NCBI RefSeq assembly: GCF_000741285.1
Contig: NZ_JGZE01000012.1
Location: forward strand, 1-64,000
DNA: 64,000 bases
Origin: Bifidobacterium mongoliense DSM 21395
Lineage (GTDB): Bacteria > Actinomycetota > Actinomycetes > Actinomycetales > Bifidobacteriaceae
Reading direction: 5' to 3'
The translations under genes were made by a program, and so were the position numbers. Below are positions 44,990-57,890 of this stretch, one piece after another. Positions within the stretch are counted from its first letter, which is position 1, and each line of letters starts with the position of its first letter. The notes beneath the pieces were generated by a model, which was not told where the DNA came from, did no database searches, and worked only from the letters and a program-made list of their open reading frames with translations.

Positions 44990-46026
44990 TGCCTATCAAG
45001 ATTCCCCGTGGTTTGCCGGCGCGTGACATTCTTGACGCGGAGCGCATCTTCGCGTTGGAACAGCCCGAAGCCGAGCGTCAGCGTGTCCGCCCTCTGCGTC
45101 TGGTCATACTCAACCTCATGCCGAAGAAGATCGAGACCGAGACGCAGCTGCTCCGGCTCATCTCGAAGTCCCCGCTGCAGGTCGACGTCGATTTCATGAC
45201 CACCTCGACCCACGAGTCCAAACACGTCAGCGCGGATCATCTCGTCAAGTTCTACGAGAGCCTCGATGCGTTGCACGACAATTACTATGACGGTCTGGTC
45301 ATCACGGGCGCACCCGTGGAGCACTTGGAGTTCGATCAGGTCGACTACTGGGAGGAATTCAAGCAGATCCTCGATTGGTCCTCCAGCCACGTGTTCTCGA
45401 CCATGTATCTATGCTGGGGCGCCATGGGTGCGTTGTGCTACCGGTATGGCGTGCGCAAGCACATGCTCGACACCAAGATTTTCGGCGTTTTCCCGCAGTA
45501 TCTGCAGGATGAGTACTGCTTCCTGACCAACGGCTTCGACGAGATCGCGCTCCAACCCCATTCGCGCCTGGCCGGCGTGGACGAGGGCGATGTGGCACGC
45601 CACTCTGATCTGCAGGTCCTCACCTGGGGGCCGCAGAGCGGACCCGGGCTCATCGCGACCAAGGACTTTTCGGAGGTCTTCGCGTTGGGGCACTGGGAGT
45701 ACGGCAAGTACACCCTCGCCGAGGAGTACGAGCGGGACAAAGCCAAGGGCATGGATAACGTGCCGCTGCCCTACAACTATTTCCCCGACGACGACCCCAC
45801 CAAGGAGCCGTTGTTCGCATGGCGCGCCCACGCCAATCTGCTGTGGCGCAACTGGCTCAACTGGGTCTACCAGACCACGCCCTACGACCTCGCCGAAGTG
45901 CCGTCGTTACGCGCCGCCAAGCGCCTCGGTACCGATCGGTCGATCCGGCACCGGCCCGGCAGCCCGCGTGACGACGGGTTCGAGCCGTTCAGGAACACCG
46001 GCTACGGGGTGCGATCCGAGGGCTGA
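44989..46026 (+). CDS. metA: Homoserine O-acyltransferase, probably acetyl-CoA-specific
   Basis: 345 residues. MetA-family enzyme of the glutamine-amidotransferase fold, activating homoserine for methionine synthesis. Nucleophile Cys142 in YLCWGAMGALC; His of GHWEYGKYTLAEEY and a nearby Glu complete the triad; ILNLMPKKIETETQLLRL is the family signature. Residue 111 is Glu (ITGAPVEHLEF); in this family Glu111 goes with acetyl-CoA and Gly111 with succinyl-CoA, so it is predicted to be a homoserine O-acetyltransferase despite the usual MetA name. Single gene, no clear ribosome site. The C-terminal ~35 residues beyond the fold are polar. Confidence 0.92.
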   Translation: MPIKIPRGLPARDILDAERIFALEQPEAERQRVRPLRLVILNLMPKKIETETQLLRLISKSPLQVDVDFMTTSTHESKHVSADHLVKFYESLDALHDNYYDGLVITGAPVEHLEFDQVDYWEEFKQILDWSSSHVFSTMYLCWGAMGALCYRYGVRKHMLDTKIFGVFPQYLQDEYCFLTNGFDEIALQPHSRLAGVDEGDVARHSDLQVLTWGPQSGPGLIATKDFSEVFALGHWEYGKYTLAEEYERDKAKGMDNVPLPYNYFPDDDPTKEPLFAWRAHANLLWRNWLNWVYQTTPYDLAEVPSLRAAKRLGTDRSIRHRPGSPRDDGFEPFRNTGYGVRSEG

Positions 46027-46290
46027 GGCAGGGTGAGCGTGCCATGTGTCGCATGGAGCACACCGCACGTCGTCGGGAAACGCCGTGGAGGCCTTGCGCG
46101 CCAAGACTGGCGGAGCATTGGAGTTTGCCGACGTAGAATGTGCACCGAGTCATTCGAGGCGGAGTGTCGGCCGGCTCTCGGGTCCGGCTCGGCGCGTCCC
46201 CTCGAATCTGTCGGGTGTGATGTAACCATCGCGTTACCTCCGTCCCGTGGTTGGGCTTAGACTTGAGCGTGAATGAGCTAGGAGGCGTAG

Positions 46291-47401
<1,111 letters not shown>

Positions 47402-47409
47402 GATGCGTT

Positions 47410-47423
47410 CGCCCGCAAGGGCG
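47410..47423 (+). promoter_or_regulatory. Intercistronic GCAA-loop hairpin after atpE
   Basis: CGCCC-GCAA-GGGCG between atpE and atpF. A small stable hairpin here could stabilise the upstream mRNA, consistent with the high copy number needed for subunit c. Confidence 0.5.
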
Positions 47424-47462
47424 TGCCCGTCATATCAGTAGGTAATCGGAAAGGAGGCGTCC

Positions 47463-47999
47463 ATGGTAGAGTCAGCCCGTTCAGGAATTGATTTGTTCAT
47501 CCCCAGCCTGTACGACGTCGTGTGGTCCCTGGTCATCCTCGTGATCGTTGCGGCGGTGTTCTATAAACTCGTCATACCGAAGTTCCAGGCGGTCTTCGAT
47601 GAACGAGCGCAGAAGATTCAGGGCGGCATCGCCAAGGCGAATGCGGCTCAGCGCGACGCCGAAGATGCCAAGCAGCATTATCAGGAGCAGCTCAGCCGTG
47701 CCCGCGTCGATGCGTCGAAGATACGTGACGACGCCCGTGCCGAAGCTTCCCATATCATCGCCGACGCGCGTTCGCGTGCCGAGGGTGAGGCCGCTCAGAT
47801 CACCGCCAACGCGCAGCGTTCGTTGGAATCACAACGTCAGCAGGCGCTCGTCTCCCTCAAGGGCGACGTCGGCACGCTGGCTGCGGCTTTGGCGGGAAAG
47901 ATCCTCGGCGACAAGTTGCAGGATGCATCCGTGCAATCCTCGATGCTCGATACGATGATCGACAATCTGTCCTCGGAGCAGCAGTCCGATCAGCAGTGA
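47463..47999 (+). CDS. atpF: ATP synthase F0 subunit b
   Basis: 178 residues. One N-terminal membrane helix (YDVVWSLVILVIVAAVFYKLV) then a long charged coiled coil (DERAQKIQGGIAKANAAQRD ... AEDAKQHYQEQL, DDARAEASHIIADARSRAEG) that forms the peripheral stalk. GGAGG site just before the ATG. Confidence 0.95.
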   Translation: MVESARSGIDLFIPSLYDVVWSLVILVIVAAVFYKLVIPKFQAVFDERAQKIQGGIAKANAAQRDAEDAKQHYQEQLSRARVDASKIRDDARAEASHIIADARSRAEGEAAQITANAQRSLESQRQQALVSLKGDVGTLAAALAGKILGDKLQDASVQSSMLDTMIDNLSSEQQSDQQ

Positions 48000-48057
48000 G
48001 TCGAGATCCGGTAGTGGTTCGACGCCCAACCCGGATACAAGGAATTAGGAGGTGATC

Positions 48058-48885
48058 ATGCGAGGAGAGGCATCGCGTATATCCGACAGGGCATCACGAG
48101 ACTCCATGGCGGCCCGATTGAAGGACGCTGGGGAGCGTGCGTGCCGTATCGGCCGTGAGCTGTTCGATATCACCGCACTGCTTGATGGCAATCCGGCCAT
48201 CGCAGCGGCCCTGACTGATCCTTCACGCCCCGTGGACGACAAGTCGGCGTTCCTGCGCACGTTGCTCGGCGATAAGGCTGATCCGCTGACCGCGGAGATA
48301 CTCACTGATCTGGTGAAGCGCAAGTGGAGCCGACCGAAGGATATCGCCAATGCGGTGGAGGACTTCGGTGTGGACGCGTTGATGTATTACGCGGATTTCA
48401 CCAAGTCGACGCTCAAGGTCTCGATCGAGCTCGCGCAGCTGCATTCGTCGCTGCTCAACCTGCCCGTCGTGCGCTCCAAGCTGTATGACGATCTGGCCAC
48501 GCCTGAGGCGCGCGTCAAGCTCCTGCGGGAGCTGCTCGCGAACAGCGGTTTCGATCAGGTGACGATGATCCTGGCGGAGCACGGCACAGCCAATCTCCGT
48601 AAGCGCCGTTATCTGGCCACCATCCAGTGGCTCATCCGCAAGCTGTCGAACCACATGGGCGAGTCGATGATCACCGTGACCACGGCCACGCCGTTGACTC
48701 CGGAGCAGATGCACAAGCTCGTGGCCTTGTATACGGCCAAGCTGCAGCGTCCCATCCACATCAACTCGGTGGTGGATCCGGCGGTGCTCGGCGGCATGCG
48801 CACGCAGGTGGGCGACGAAGTGACCGACAACACCGTGGTCAACCAGTTGCGGCATCTCGAGGGGCATATCAAGGCCACGGCCTGA
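48058..48885 (+). CDS. atpH: ATP synthase F1 subunit delta
   Basis: 275 residues from ATG 48058 (TAGGAGGT site); a GTG 6 bp earlier is in frame. It links F1 to the b stalk. The C-terminal part shows the delta signature: the segment MITVTTATPLTPEQMHKLVA and VVDPAVLGGMRTQVGDEVTD. Longer than the ~180 residues of many bacteria, as usual in bifidobacteria, because of an extra N-terminal region. Confidence 0.95.
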   Translation: MRGEASRISDRASRDSMAARLKDAGERACRIGRELFDITALLDGNPAIAAALTDPSRPVDDKSAFLRTLLGDKADPLTAEILTDLVKRKWSRPKDIANAVEDFGVDALMYYADFTKSTLKVSIELAQLHSSLLNLPVVRSKLYDDLATPEARVKLLRELLANSGFDQVTMILAEHGTANLRKRRYLATIQWLIRKLSNHMGESMITVTTATPLTPEQMHKLVALYTAKLQRPIHINSVVDPAVLGGMRTQVGDEVTDNTVVNQLRHLEGHIKATA

Positions 48886-48932
48886 TGCACGCACATGACT
48901 TCACAAGAACAATCAATCAATAAGGAGTGATC

Positions 48933-50564
48933 ATGGCAGAACTTACCATTGATCCCGCCACGATACGCAAGGCGCTCGATGATTTCGTCGAGTCGTACAA
49001 GCCGTCGGACACCCCCACCCAGGAGGTGGGATACGTCTCCACGGCCGGTGACGGCATCGCGCACGTGACGGGGCTGCCTGGTTGCATGGCCAACGAGCTG
49101 CTGACCTTCCAGGACGGCACGCTGGGTCTGGCATTCAACCTTGACGCCCGCGAGATCGGCGTGGTCATCCTCGGCGACTTCGTAGGAGTCGAGGAGGGCC
49201 AGGAGGTCCGGCGTACGGGCGAAGTGCTGTCCGTGCCCGTCGGCGACGGGTATCTCGGACGAACGGTGGACCCGTTGGGCAAGCCGATCGACGGACTGGG
49301 CGAGATCAAGAGCGAAGGACGACGCATCCTCGAGGCCCAGGCGCCAGACGTGATGCACCGTCACCCCGTCGACGAGCCCATGCCGACCGGACTGAAGGCC
49401 ATCGACGCCATGACGCCGATCGGCCGCGGCCAGCGTCAGCTCATCATCGGCGATCGTCAGACCGGCAAGACGGCCATCGCGATCGACACCATCATCAACC
49501 AGAAGAGCAACTGGGAGACCGGTGACCCGAGCAAGCAGGTGCGTTGCATCTACGTGGCCATCGGTCAGAAGGGCTCCACCATCGCCTCCGTGCGACAGAG
49601 CCTCGAGGAATCCGGCGCCATGGACTACACCACGATCGTGGCCAGCCCCGCTTCGGACTCCGCAGGATTCAAGTACATCGCCCCGTACACCGGTTCGGCC
49701 ATCGGCCAGCACTGGATGTACCACGGCAAGCACGTGCTCATCGTCTTCGACGATCTGTCGAAGCAGGCCGAAGCCTACCGGTCGATTTCCCTGCTGCTGC
49801 GTCGCCCGCCGGGGCGCGAAGCCTACCCCGGCGACGTGTTCTACCTGCATTCCCGTCTGCTCGAACGCTGCGCCAAGCTGTCCGACGATCTGGGCGGCGG
49901 TTCGATGACCGGTCTGCCGATCATCGAGACCAAGGCGAACGACGTCTCGGCGTACATCCCCACGAACGTGATCTCCATCACCGACGGGCAGATCTTCCTG
50001 CAGTCCGACCTGTTCAACGCCAACCAGCGTCCCGCCGTCGACGTGGGCATCTCGGTGTCCCGAGTCGGTGGAGCCGCGCAGACCAAGGCGCTCAAGAAGG
50101 TATCGGGCACCCTGAAGATCTCGCTGGCGCAGTACCGCTCGCTGGAATCCTTCGCCATGTTCGCCTCCGACCTCGACTCGGCCTCCAAGGCCCAGCTGAC
50201 CAGGGGCGCGCGGTTGACCGAGCTGCTCAAGCAGCCTCAGTTCTCCCCGTATGCCATGGAGCAGGAGGTCGTTTCGGTGTGGGCCGGCACCCACGGCAAG
50301 TTCGATGATCTCGATCTCGCCGACGTGCTGCCCTTCGAGAAGGCCCTGCTGGACTACCTCGCGCACAACACGACGATCCTCAAGACCATCGCGGAGACCG
50401 AGGACTTCACGGCGGACACGGAGAAGACGCTCGACCAGGCGGTCGAGGAGTTCCGCTCCACGTACGTCACGAAGGCCGGCAAGCCGCTCGTCGACAAGCA
50501 GCCCGCGGTGGTCAAGCCCACCACGGTCGAACAGGAGCAGTTCGTCGCGGGGGAGAAGAAGTAG
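48933..50564 (+). CDS. atpA: ATP synthase F1 subunit alpha
   Basis: 543 residues from ATG 48933 (AAGGAG site at 48922). Non-catalytic nucleotide-binding subunit: P-loop [30 protein letters not shown], and the alpha/beta signature [14 protein letters not shown]. An extended C-terminus ends [11 protein letters not shown]. Confidence 0.98.
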   Translation: MAELTIDPATIRKALDDFVESYKPSDTPTQEVGYVSTAGDGIAHVTGLPGCMANELLTFQDGTLGLAFNLDAREIGVVILGDFVGVEEGQEVRRTGEVLSVPVGDGYLGRTVDPLGKPIDGLGEIKSEGRRILEAQAPDVMHRHPVDEPMPTGLKAIDAMTPIGRGQRQLIIGDRQTGKTAIAIDTIINQKSNWETGDPSKQVRCIYVAIGQKGSTIASVRQSLEESGAMDYTTIVASPASDSAGFKYIAPYTGSAIGQHWMYHGKHVLIVFDDLSKQAEAYRSISLLLRRPPGREAYPGDVFYLHSRLLERCAKLSDDLGGGSMTGLPIIETKANDVSAYIPTNVISITDGQIFLQSDLFNANQRPAVDVGISVSRVGGAAQTKALKKVSGTLKISLAQYRSLESFAMFASDLDSASKAQLTRGARLTELLKQPQFSPYAMEQEVVSVWAGTHGKFDDLDLADVLPFEKALLDYLAHNTTILKTIAETEDFTADTEKTLDQAVEEFRSTYVTKAGKPLVDKQPAVVKPTTVEQEQFVAGEKK

Positions 50565-50567
50565 CCG

Positions 50568-53010
<2,443 letters not shown>

Positions 53011-53011
<1 letters not shown>

Positions 53012-53301
53012 TGAGTGACGCGACGCTGTTGGAAGTGAACCTCGTCGCCGCCGATCACCCCGTGTGGTCGGGCAAGGCGAAGTCGGCGACCATTCCGGCC
53101 GCCGACGGAGTCATGGGCATCCTGCCCGATCACGAGCCTGTACTCACGCTCATCGATGCGGGACGGGTCGTCCTCGTCGACGCCGAGAACGTGCGGCACA
53201 TGTTCGAGGTCACGGACGGTTTCATCTCGTTCGATTCGAACCGTTTGACCATCGCGGTCGAACGGGGCAGGGACGTCGTGATTACCAAGGACAGTGACTG
53301 A
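53011..53301 (+). CDS. atpC: ATP synthase F1 subunit epsilon
   Basis: 96 residues from ATG 53011, overlapping the atpD stop (TGATG). It contains only the N-terminal beta-sandwich (LVAADHPVWSGKAKSATIPA, DGVMGILPDHEPVLTLIDAG) and lacks the C-terminal helical pair seen in longer epsilon subunits, so the usual helix-mediated inhibition of ATP hydrolysis is probably absent or reduced. Confidence 0.95.
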
Positions 53302-53351
53302 TGCCATCTCCTCGCTGAACCGGGAGTGTGGCTCCGCGGTTCGGCGCATGG

Positions 53352-53385
53352 CGGGCGGTCTTCTTCGGAAGGCCGCCCGTTTCGT
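53352..53385 (+). terminator. Intrinsic terminator of the atp operon
   Basis: A 12-bp stem CGGGCGG-T-CTTC / GAAG-G-CCGCCCG (53352-53379) closed by the very stable TTCG tetraloop, followed by TTTCGT. Confidence 0.88.
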
Positions 53386-53501
53386 ATCGGTGAGTTGCGG
53401 CGATGGCTTGCTTCATGCTGCTGCCGTTGGTGTTTGCGTGGGCGATGCCGCCCAGGATGTATGGCGGCCATCCGAAGCGATGGCTGCTACAGTGGGTTGC
53501 C

Positions 53502-54251
53502 GTGCGTATCATAGTCGCCGATTGCTCGGCACAATACTCCGGACGCCTGCAGGCCACACTGCCGCCCGCACGACGGGTGCTGCTGGTCAAGGCCGACAAC
53601 AGCCTGCTCATCTTCTCCGAACTGGGATCGTTCAAACCGCTCAATTGGATGGCTGCCCCGTGCACCATCCACGAGATCGAGCCGGGTTCTGAGGAGGACA
53701 GCGGCGCCGAGATCGAGCCGGGCGCCGATGCCGACGGCGCTGAAATCGAACCCGCGCCGCGTCCCGTGCGCATCCTGCATGTCGCGGCAGCGAAGTCGAA
53801 CGACGTCCTCGAAGTGACCTTGTACCGTGTCTTCAGCGACGAATCCTTCGATCTGGGTCTCGACCCCGGGTTGGTCAAGGACGGCGTCGAGGATCATCTC
53901 CAGCATTTTCTCGCCGAGCAGATCGAGCGGATCGGCGAAGGCGCGCGGCTGGTGAGCAGGGAGTACCCCACGCCCATCGGCCCGGTCGACATCATGGCGG
54001 TCGATGCCGAAGGCAAGCACGTGGCCATCGAGATCAAACGGCATGGCGGCATCGACGGGGTCGAGCAGCTCACCCGATACTGCAAGCTGCTCAACCGTGA
54101 CCCCCTGATCAGCCCGGTGCGTGGCATCTTCGCCGCGCAAACCATCACGCCGCAGGCCAGGACGTTGGCGCAGGACCGCGGCTTCGAATGCCTGTTGCTG
54201 GACTATGACGATATGAAAGGCACCGACGACGGCAGCCTTCGTCTGTTCTGA
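53502..54251 (+). CDS. nucS: Mismatch-specific endonuclease NucS/EndoMS
   Basis: 249 residues from GTG 53502, chosen by agreement with the family N-terminus (VRIIVADCSAQYSGRLQATL). NucS cuts both strands at mismatches and replaces MutS/MutL in actinobacteria. The nuclease site is intact: Asp163 in GPVDIMAVD, Glu177 and Lys179 in VAIEIKRHG, followed by GVEQLTRYCKLLNRD. The C-terminal LRLF fits the beta-clamp-binding tail. Between the two domains, residues ~58-86 hold an acidic insertion with EIEPG repeated three times. Confidence 0.93.
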   Translation: MRIIVADCSAQYSGRLQATLPPARRVLLVKADNSLLIFSELGSFKPLNWMAAPCTIHEIEPGSEEDSGAEIEPGADADGAEIEPAPRPVRILHVAAAKSNDVLEVTLYRVFSDESFDLGLDPGLVKDGVEDHLQHFLAEQIERIGEGARLVSREYPTPIGPVDIMAVDAEGKHVAIEIKRHGGIDGVEQLTRYCKLLNRDPLISPVRGIFAAQTITPQARTLAQDRGFECLLLDYDDMKGTDDGSLRLF

Positions 54252-54333
54252 AGGCGGCCCTCATCGGTGCCTGGTGGCTTCCCGGCCTACGGTCGGGAGA
54301 CGCGGTGGCCTCGGTGGCCGGGGTATGCGGCGG

Positions 54334-55296
54334 TCACGAGGCGTACAGGATGTCGACGACGAAGTAGAGCGTCGAGTTCGCAGGAATCTTCGCCTGCGCC
54401 TTGCTGCCGTAGCCTTCGTTCGGCGGGACCACGAGCAGCACCTGCGATCCGACGGTCTGTCCGGTCAGGCCCTTCTTCCAACCGGTGACGACGGAGCTGA
54501 GCGGGAAGCTCGCCGACTGGCCGCGGTCCCACGACGAGTCGAACTGGGTGAGCTTGCCCTTGGTGTCAAGCGTCCAGCCGGTGTACTGGGCGTCGACGGT
54601 GTCCGTCTCCTTGACCGTCGTCCCCTTGCCTGTGATGAGGGGCTGTGCCACGAGTGATCCGTCGGGTTTGTAGCCGTTGAGATCGAGCGAAGGCTTGCCG
54701 TTCTTGTCCAGCGTCACCTTCGGCAGATTGGCGGGCACGTTCGCCACCTTCTCGCCTTGGGCGCGCGTGAGGGCCTTCTGCCGCGAGATGAGCGTGAGCG
54801 CCATGATGTACGAGGTGCCCGAACTGTTGCTGTCGTTGACGCCGAAGGCCAGGGTCGCGCCGACGCGCTGGCCCTTGATGACGGAGTAGTAGCCGCTGGT
54901 GGTCGAACCCTTCTGTATGGTCAGTGTGCAGTCCGGGGTGTTCTTCTCCCAGGTGCTCATGAGTTCGCTGCCGTCCTTGGCGTTGAGCGCGATGCCTTGG
55001 GCGCACACACGGTCGCCATCCTGGATCGTCGCGCCCTTGCCCTGCTGCAGTACGGCGTAGGTGTCGTTCTCTACGCTCATCGGGTGATGGAAGGAGATCT
55101 TCGGTTTGCTGCCCGGGGTCCCCGTGGCCGATATGCCGGGGATCTGCTTCATGGTCGTGGTCGGTGACGAAGAAGAAGAGGGCTGCGTCTTCGCCGTGGC
55201 GGCGCCGCCGCACGCACCCAGCGTCAGGCAGACGACGAGCGAACAGAGGGCGGCCAGAGCCTTGAATGATGGTGATGGCGTGGAAATGCTATGCAT
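54334..55296 (-). CDS. FKBP-type peptidyl-prolyl isomerase lipoprotein
   Basis: 320 residues from ATG 55296. Signal peptide with lipobox LTLGACGG, then a Ser/Thr linker. The C-terminal ~95 residues are an FKBP domain: DTVDAQYTGWTLDTKG, FDSSWDRGQSASFPL, VVTGWKKGLTGQTVGSQVLL and PPNEGYGSKAQAKIPANSTL. The middle region resembles a second, degenerate FKBP-like domain. It assists folding of exported proteins. Convergent with nucS. Confidence 0.92.
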   Translation of the reverse strand: MHSISTPSPSFKALAALCSLVVCLTLGACGGAATAKTQPSSSSSPTTTMKQIPGISATGTPGSKPKISFHHPMSVENDTYAVLQQGKGATIQDGDRVCAQGIALNAKDGSELMSTWEKNTPDCTLTIQKGSTTSGYYSVIKGQRVGATLAFGVNDSNSSGTSYIMALTLISRQKALTRAQGEKVANVPANLPKVTLDKNGKPSLDLNGYKPDGSLVAQPLITGKGTTVKETDTVDAQYTGWTLDTKGKLTQFDSSWDRGQSASFPLSSVVTGWKKGLTGQTVGSQVLLVVPPNEGYGSKAQAKIPANSTLYFVVDILYAS

Positions 55297-55374
55297 GGGC
55301 ACCACAGTACCGCCGCGTCCTGATTTGCTTACGTTCAGCAAGCGTTCGGAACTACCTGTAGAATGGAGGGCGTT

Positions 55375-56763
55375 ATGACATTTGCACAGGAACAGCCCGA
55401 GGAGCGGGCCAGCGCACCGCGTCCCTCACATCACGCCGTCATCATGCGCGGTGTCGTCGCGCCGATGCTCGGCTTGCTGGCGGTCGCGAGCATCGTCTTC
55501 GGCGTATTGAACGCCACCATATGGAAGCCCGATGTCCATGTCAATGCCGCGGCACGTGTCAGTGCGACCCGCTACGTGGTCACTGACCCAGGGGTGCTGC
55601 GAATCGTGGATGACCATGCTCGGCTGCGCGTCTCGGGTGCCGGCGATCACGATGTCTGCATCGCTTTGGGCAGCCCCAAGGATGTGGCCGGCTGGGTAGC
55701 CGGTCAGGCCGTGAGCAGAATCACGGGGCTGGGATCGTGGTCCACATTGTCGGTCGAGCGCATGAAGGCGCAAGGCCCCACGGGGCAAGGCGATGCCGAC
55801 GTGGACATCAAGGATTCCGATATGTGGTCCAAGGTCTCCTGCGGTTCCTCCGAGGCGACGATACGTGCCGACCAGGGGCAGTCCGGCGATGTGGCGCTGG
55901 TTGATCTCGGTGCCGATGACGCACGGGCGACCATCGCCATGCGTGCCGTTCGGCAGAAGACGCCCGACTTCGCGATGCCGTTCTATTTCGTGGGTGGGTT
56001 GCTCGCCCTGTTGACGGTGCTGGCGGCATCGGTCTTCGCCATGCCGTATCACAAGCGGCGCAAGCGGATGGTGGAGAGCGAGCCTGTCGAGTCGGCGGAT
56101 GAGGTGGCCATCAGCGAGGCCTTCACCGGCAGCATACGTGGATTGACTTCAGCGGTGCGCAAACCCAAGGGCGGCTCCAGGCATAAGCGTCACTCTGACC
56201 GCGCTGCGGCGGAGGCGGTGACGAATGGCGGCTCGTCGGCGAAGGATGGCGTTCTCGGTATCGGCGCCCCACCCGACGGTTCGAACGGGGCCCTGCCAGC
56301 GTCTCCCGCCGTCATCGATCCCATGAACCGTAATCTCGTAGCCGATGTGCAGGGTGCGCAACCCACTACGGGTGCGCTTTCCGGTTCCTCGTATGCGTCC
56401 GGCTCCACCGATATGAACGGGGAAGGCGGCAGTGAGCTTCAGAGCGGCTCGACCGACGGCCCGGGCAGTGGGTTGTCGAATGCTGGGTCGTCGGACGCGG
56501 ACGCCGAGACCACGGTGATTTCCGCCAACGAACTGCAGGCCTATTTCGCTCGACTCTCCCAGGAGTTCGCGCCTGATGATGGGGACGACGCGGAAGAAGC
56601 GTCCGGTTCGGCAGAGCGATCTGATGATGCGAATACAGACAGTCCGCATGCAGGTGCCTCGCAATCGTCGGATGAACATATTGATGGCGCCGAGGACACA
56701 TCGGACTCAAAGCCAGCCGATGCCGAGCACGACGACGAAGCGGATAAAGAAGGGCAGCAATGA
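55375..56763 (+). CDS. Hypothetical membrane protein with long disordered tail
   Basis: 462 residues from ATG 55375 (GGAGGG at 55365). Two membrane helices: VVAPMLGLLAVASIVFGVLN (~25-45) and MPFYFVGGLLALLTVLAASV (~200-220), enclosing an extracellular domain with two cysteines (DVCIAL and VSCGSS). After a basic HKRRKRM the remaining ~230 residues are Ser/Gly/Asp-rich and probably cytoplasmic and disordered. No family recognised. Its stop overlaps the start of the next lipoprotein gene, so the pair is co-translated. Confidence 0.8.
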   Translation: MTFAQEQPEERASAPRPSHHAVIMRGVVAPMLGLLAVASIVFGVLNATIWKPDVHVNAAARVSATRYVVTDPGVLRIVDDHARLRVSGAGDHDVCIALGSPKDVAGWVAGQAVSRITGLGSWSTLSVERMKAQGPTGQGDADVDIKDSDMWSKVSCGSSEATIRADQGQSGDVALVDLGADDARATIAMRAVRQKTPDFAMPFYFVGGLLALLTVLAASVFAMPYHKRRKRMVESEPVESADEVAISEAFTGSIRGLTSAVRKPKGGSRHKRHSDRAAAEAVTNGGSSAKDGVLGIGAPPDGSNGALPASPAVIDPMNRNLVADVQGAQPTTGALSGSSYASGSTDMNGEGGSELQSGSTDGPGSGLSNAGSSDADAETTVISANELQAYFARLSQEFAPDDGDDAEEASGSAERSDDANTDSPHAGASQSSDEHIDGAEDTSDSKPADAEHDDEADKEGQQ

Positions 56764-57764
56764 TGAGTACGTGGACCACGAAGATCGCCGCCGCGGGCCT
56801 TGCCGTCATGATGATGGCGGGTCTGGCCGCCTGCGAGGGCCAGGTACCCGTTGCGCAACCCGAAACGAGCAGTACGCAGACCCCGGATCTGACCAAGGCC
56901 CAGGAGAAGCGGATCCGCCAGAACATCCTTACGGTTGTGGACAAGGCCAATGACGACAAGAACACCGATGGTCTTGATCAGCGCATGTCCGGGCCCGCGT
57001 TGGAGATACGCACGAGCGAGATCAACATCGCCAAGGTGACCGGCAAGCTCGACGCGAAGACCGCGATCCCCACCGACATGACCCAGACGGTCGTGCCGAC
57101 GGATTCGGGTTGGCCGAGGCTCGTCTACACCATCACCACCACGACCGAGGACCAGCAGTCGAAGCGACTGCTCGTGCTGCGGCAGGACAGCGCCCGAAGC
57201 AACTACAAGCTGTGGGGCGTCGCCAGGCTGTTCCAGGGTGCTAAGCTGCCGAAGTTCGCCATCCCCGATCTCGGGGCCGAGATGGGTAACGAGAACGACA
57301 AGGGTCTTGTCGCCACACCCAAGGAGGCGGTGCGGCGGTACGCGGACGTGTTGCAGAACGGCGCGTCCAGCCAATACGCCTCAGGGTTCTCCGATGATTT
57401 CTTCCGTGACAGCCTTGGCGATCTGACCAAAACGGTCGAGGAGGGCATGAAGCGCAACAACGGCACCCAGCAGCAGGTGTTCACGCCCGCGAATGACGCC
57501 ATCAGCGTCATGCGTTCCTCGGACGGCGGCGACCTGGTCGTCGCGCGCATCGACTCCCAGTGGACCCGTGCCGCCGGTGAAGGCCGCGAGTCCCAGCCGG
57601 CCTCGGACGCCGAGAAGGCGCTGTTCGGCAACGGCAAGCCCACCAGCACGATGCGGGTCACCTACGTCAACGTCGTCGCCCTGTACATCCCGCCGGCGAA
57701 GGACAAGCAGCCCATCACCGCGGTCGGCGCCGAATGGCAGCCGGTCAAGGTCGAGGCGGTCTAA
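56760..57764 (+). CDS. Hypothetical lipoprotein
   Basis: 334 residues. Signal peptide AAAGLAVMMMAGLAACEG with lipobox LAAC. The rest is soluble and two-part: about 30-165 and 170-330, the second with KEAVRRYADVLQNGASSQYA and FRDSLGDLTKTVEE. No known family. ATG 56760 overlaps the upstream membrane-protein stop (ATGA), which suggests that the two proteins act together at the membrane. Confidence 0.82.
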   Translation: MMSTWTTKIAAAGLAVMMMAGLAACEGQVPVAQPETSSTQTPDLTKAQEKRIRQNILTVVDKANDDKNTDGLDQRMSGPALEIRTSEINIAKVTGKLDAKTAIPTDMTQTVVPTDSGWPRLVYTITTTTEDQQSKRLLVLRQDSARSNYKLWGVARLFQGAKLPKFAIPDLGAEMGNENDKGLVATPKEAVRRYADVLQNGASSQYASGFSDDFFRDSLGDLTKTVEEGMKRNNGTQQQVFTPANDAISVMRSSDGGDLVVARIDSQWTRAAGEGRESQPASDAEKALFGNGKPTSTMRVTYVNVVALYIPPAKDKQPITAVGAEWQPVKVEAV

Positions 57765-57890
57765 CGAATCGTGCGATCACGTGGTCCCGCAGGGCGAGTG
57801 GCGTGCGTCGCCGTCGACGTGCCTCGCCATGGCGGGCGCAGCGGGTCGCCAAGCAACTGATGACCGAGCAATGAATACTACGGAGGCATG

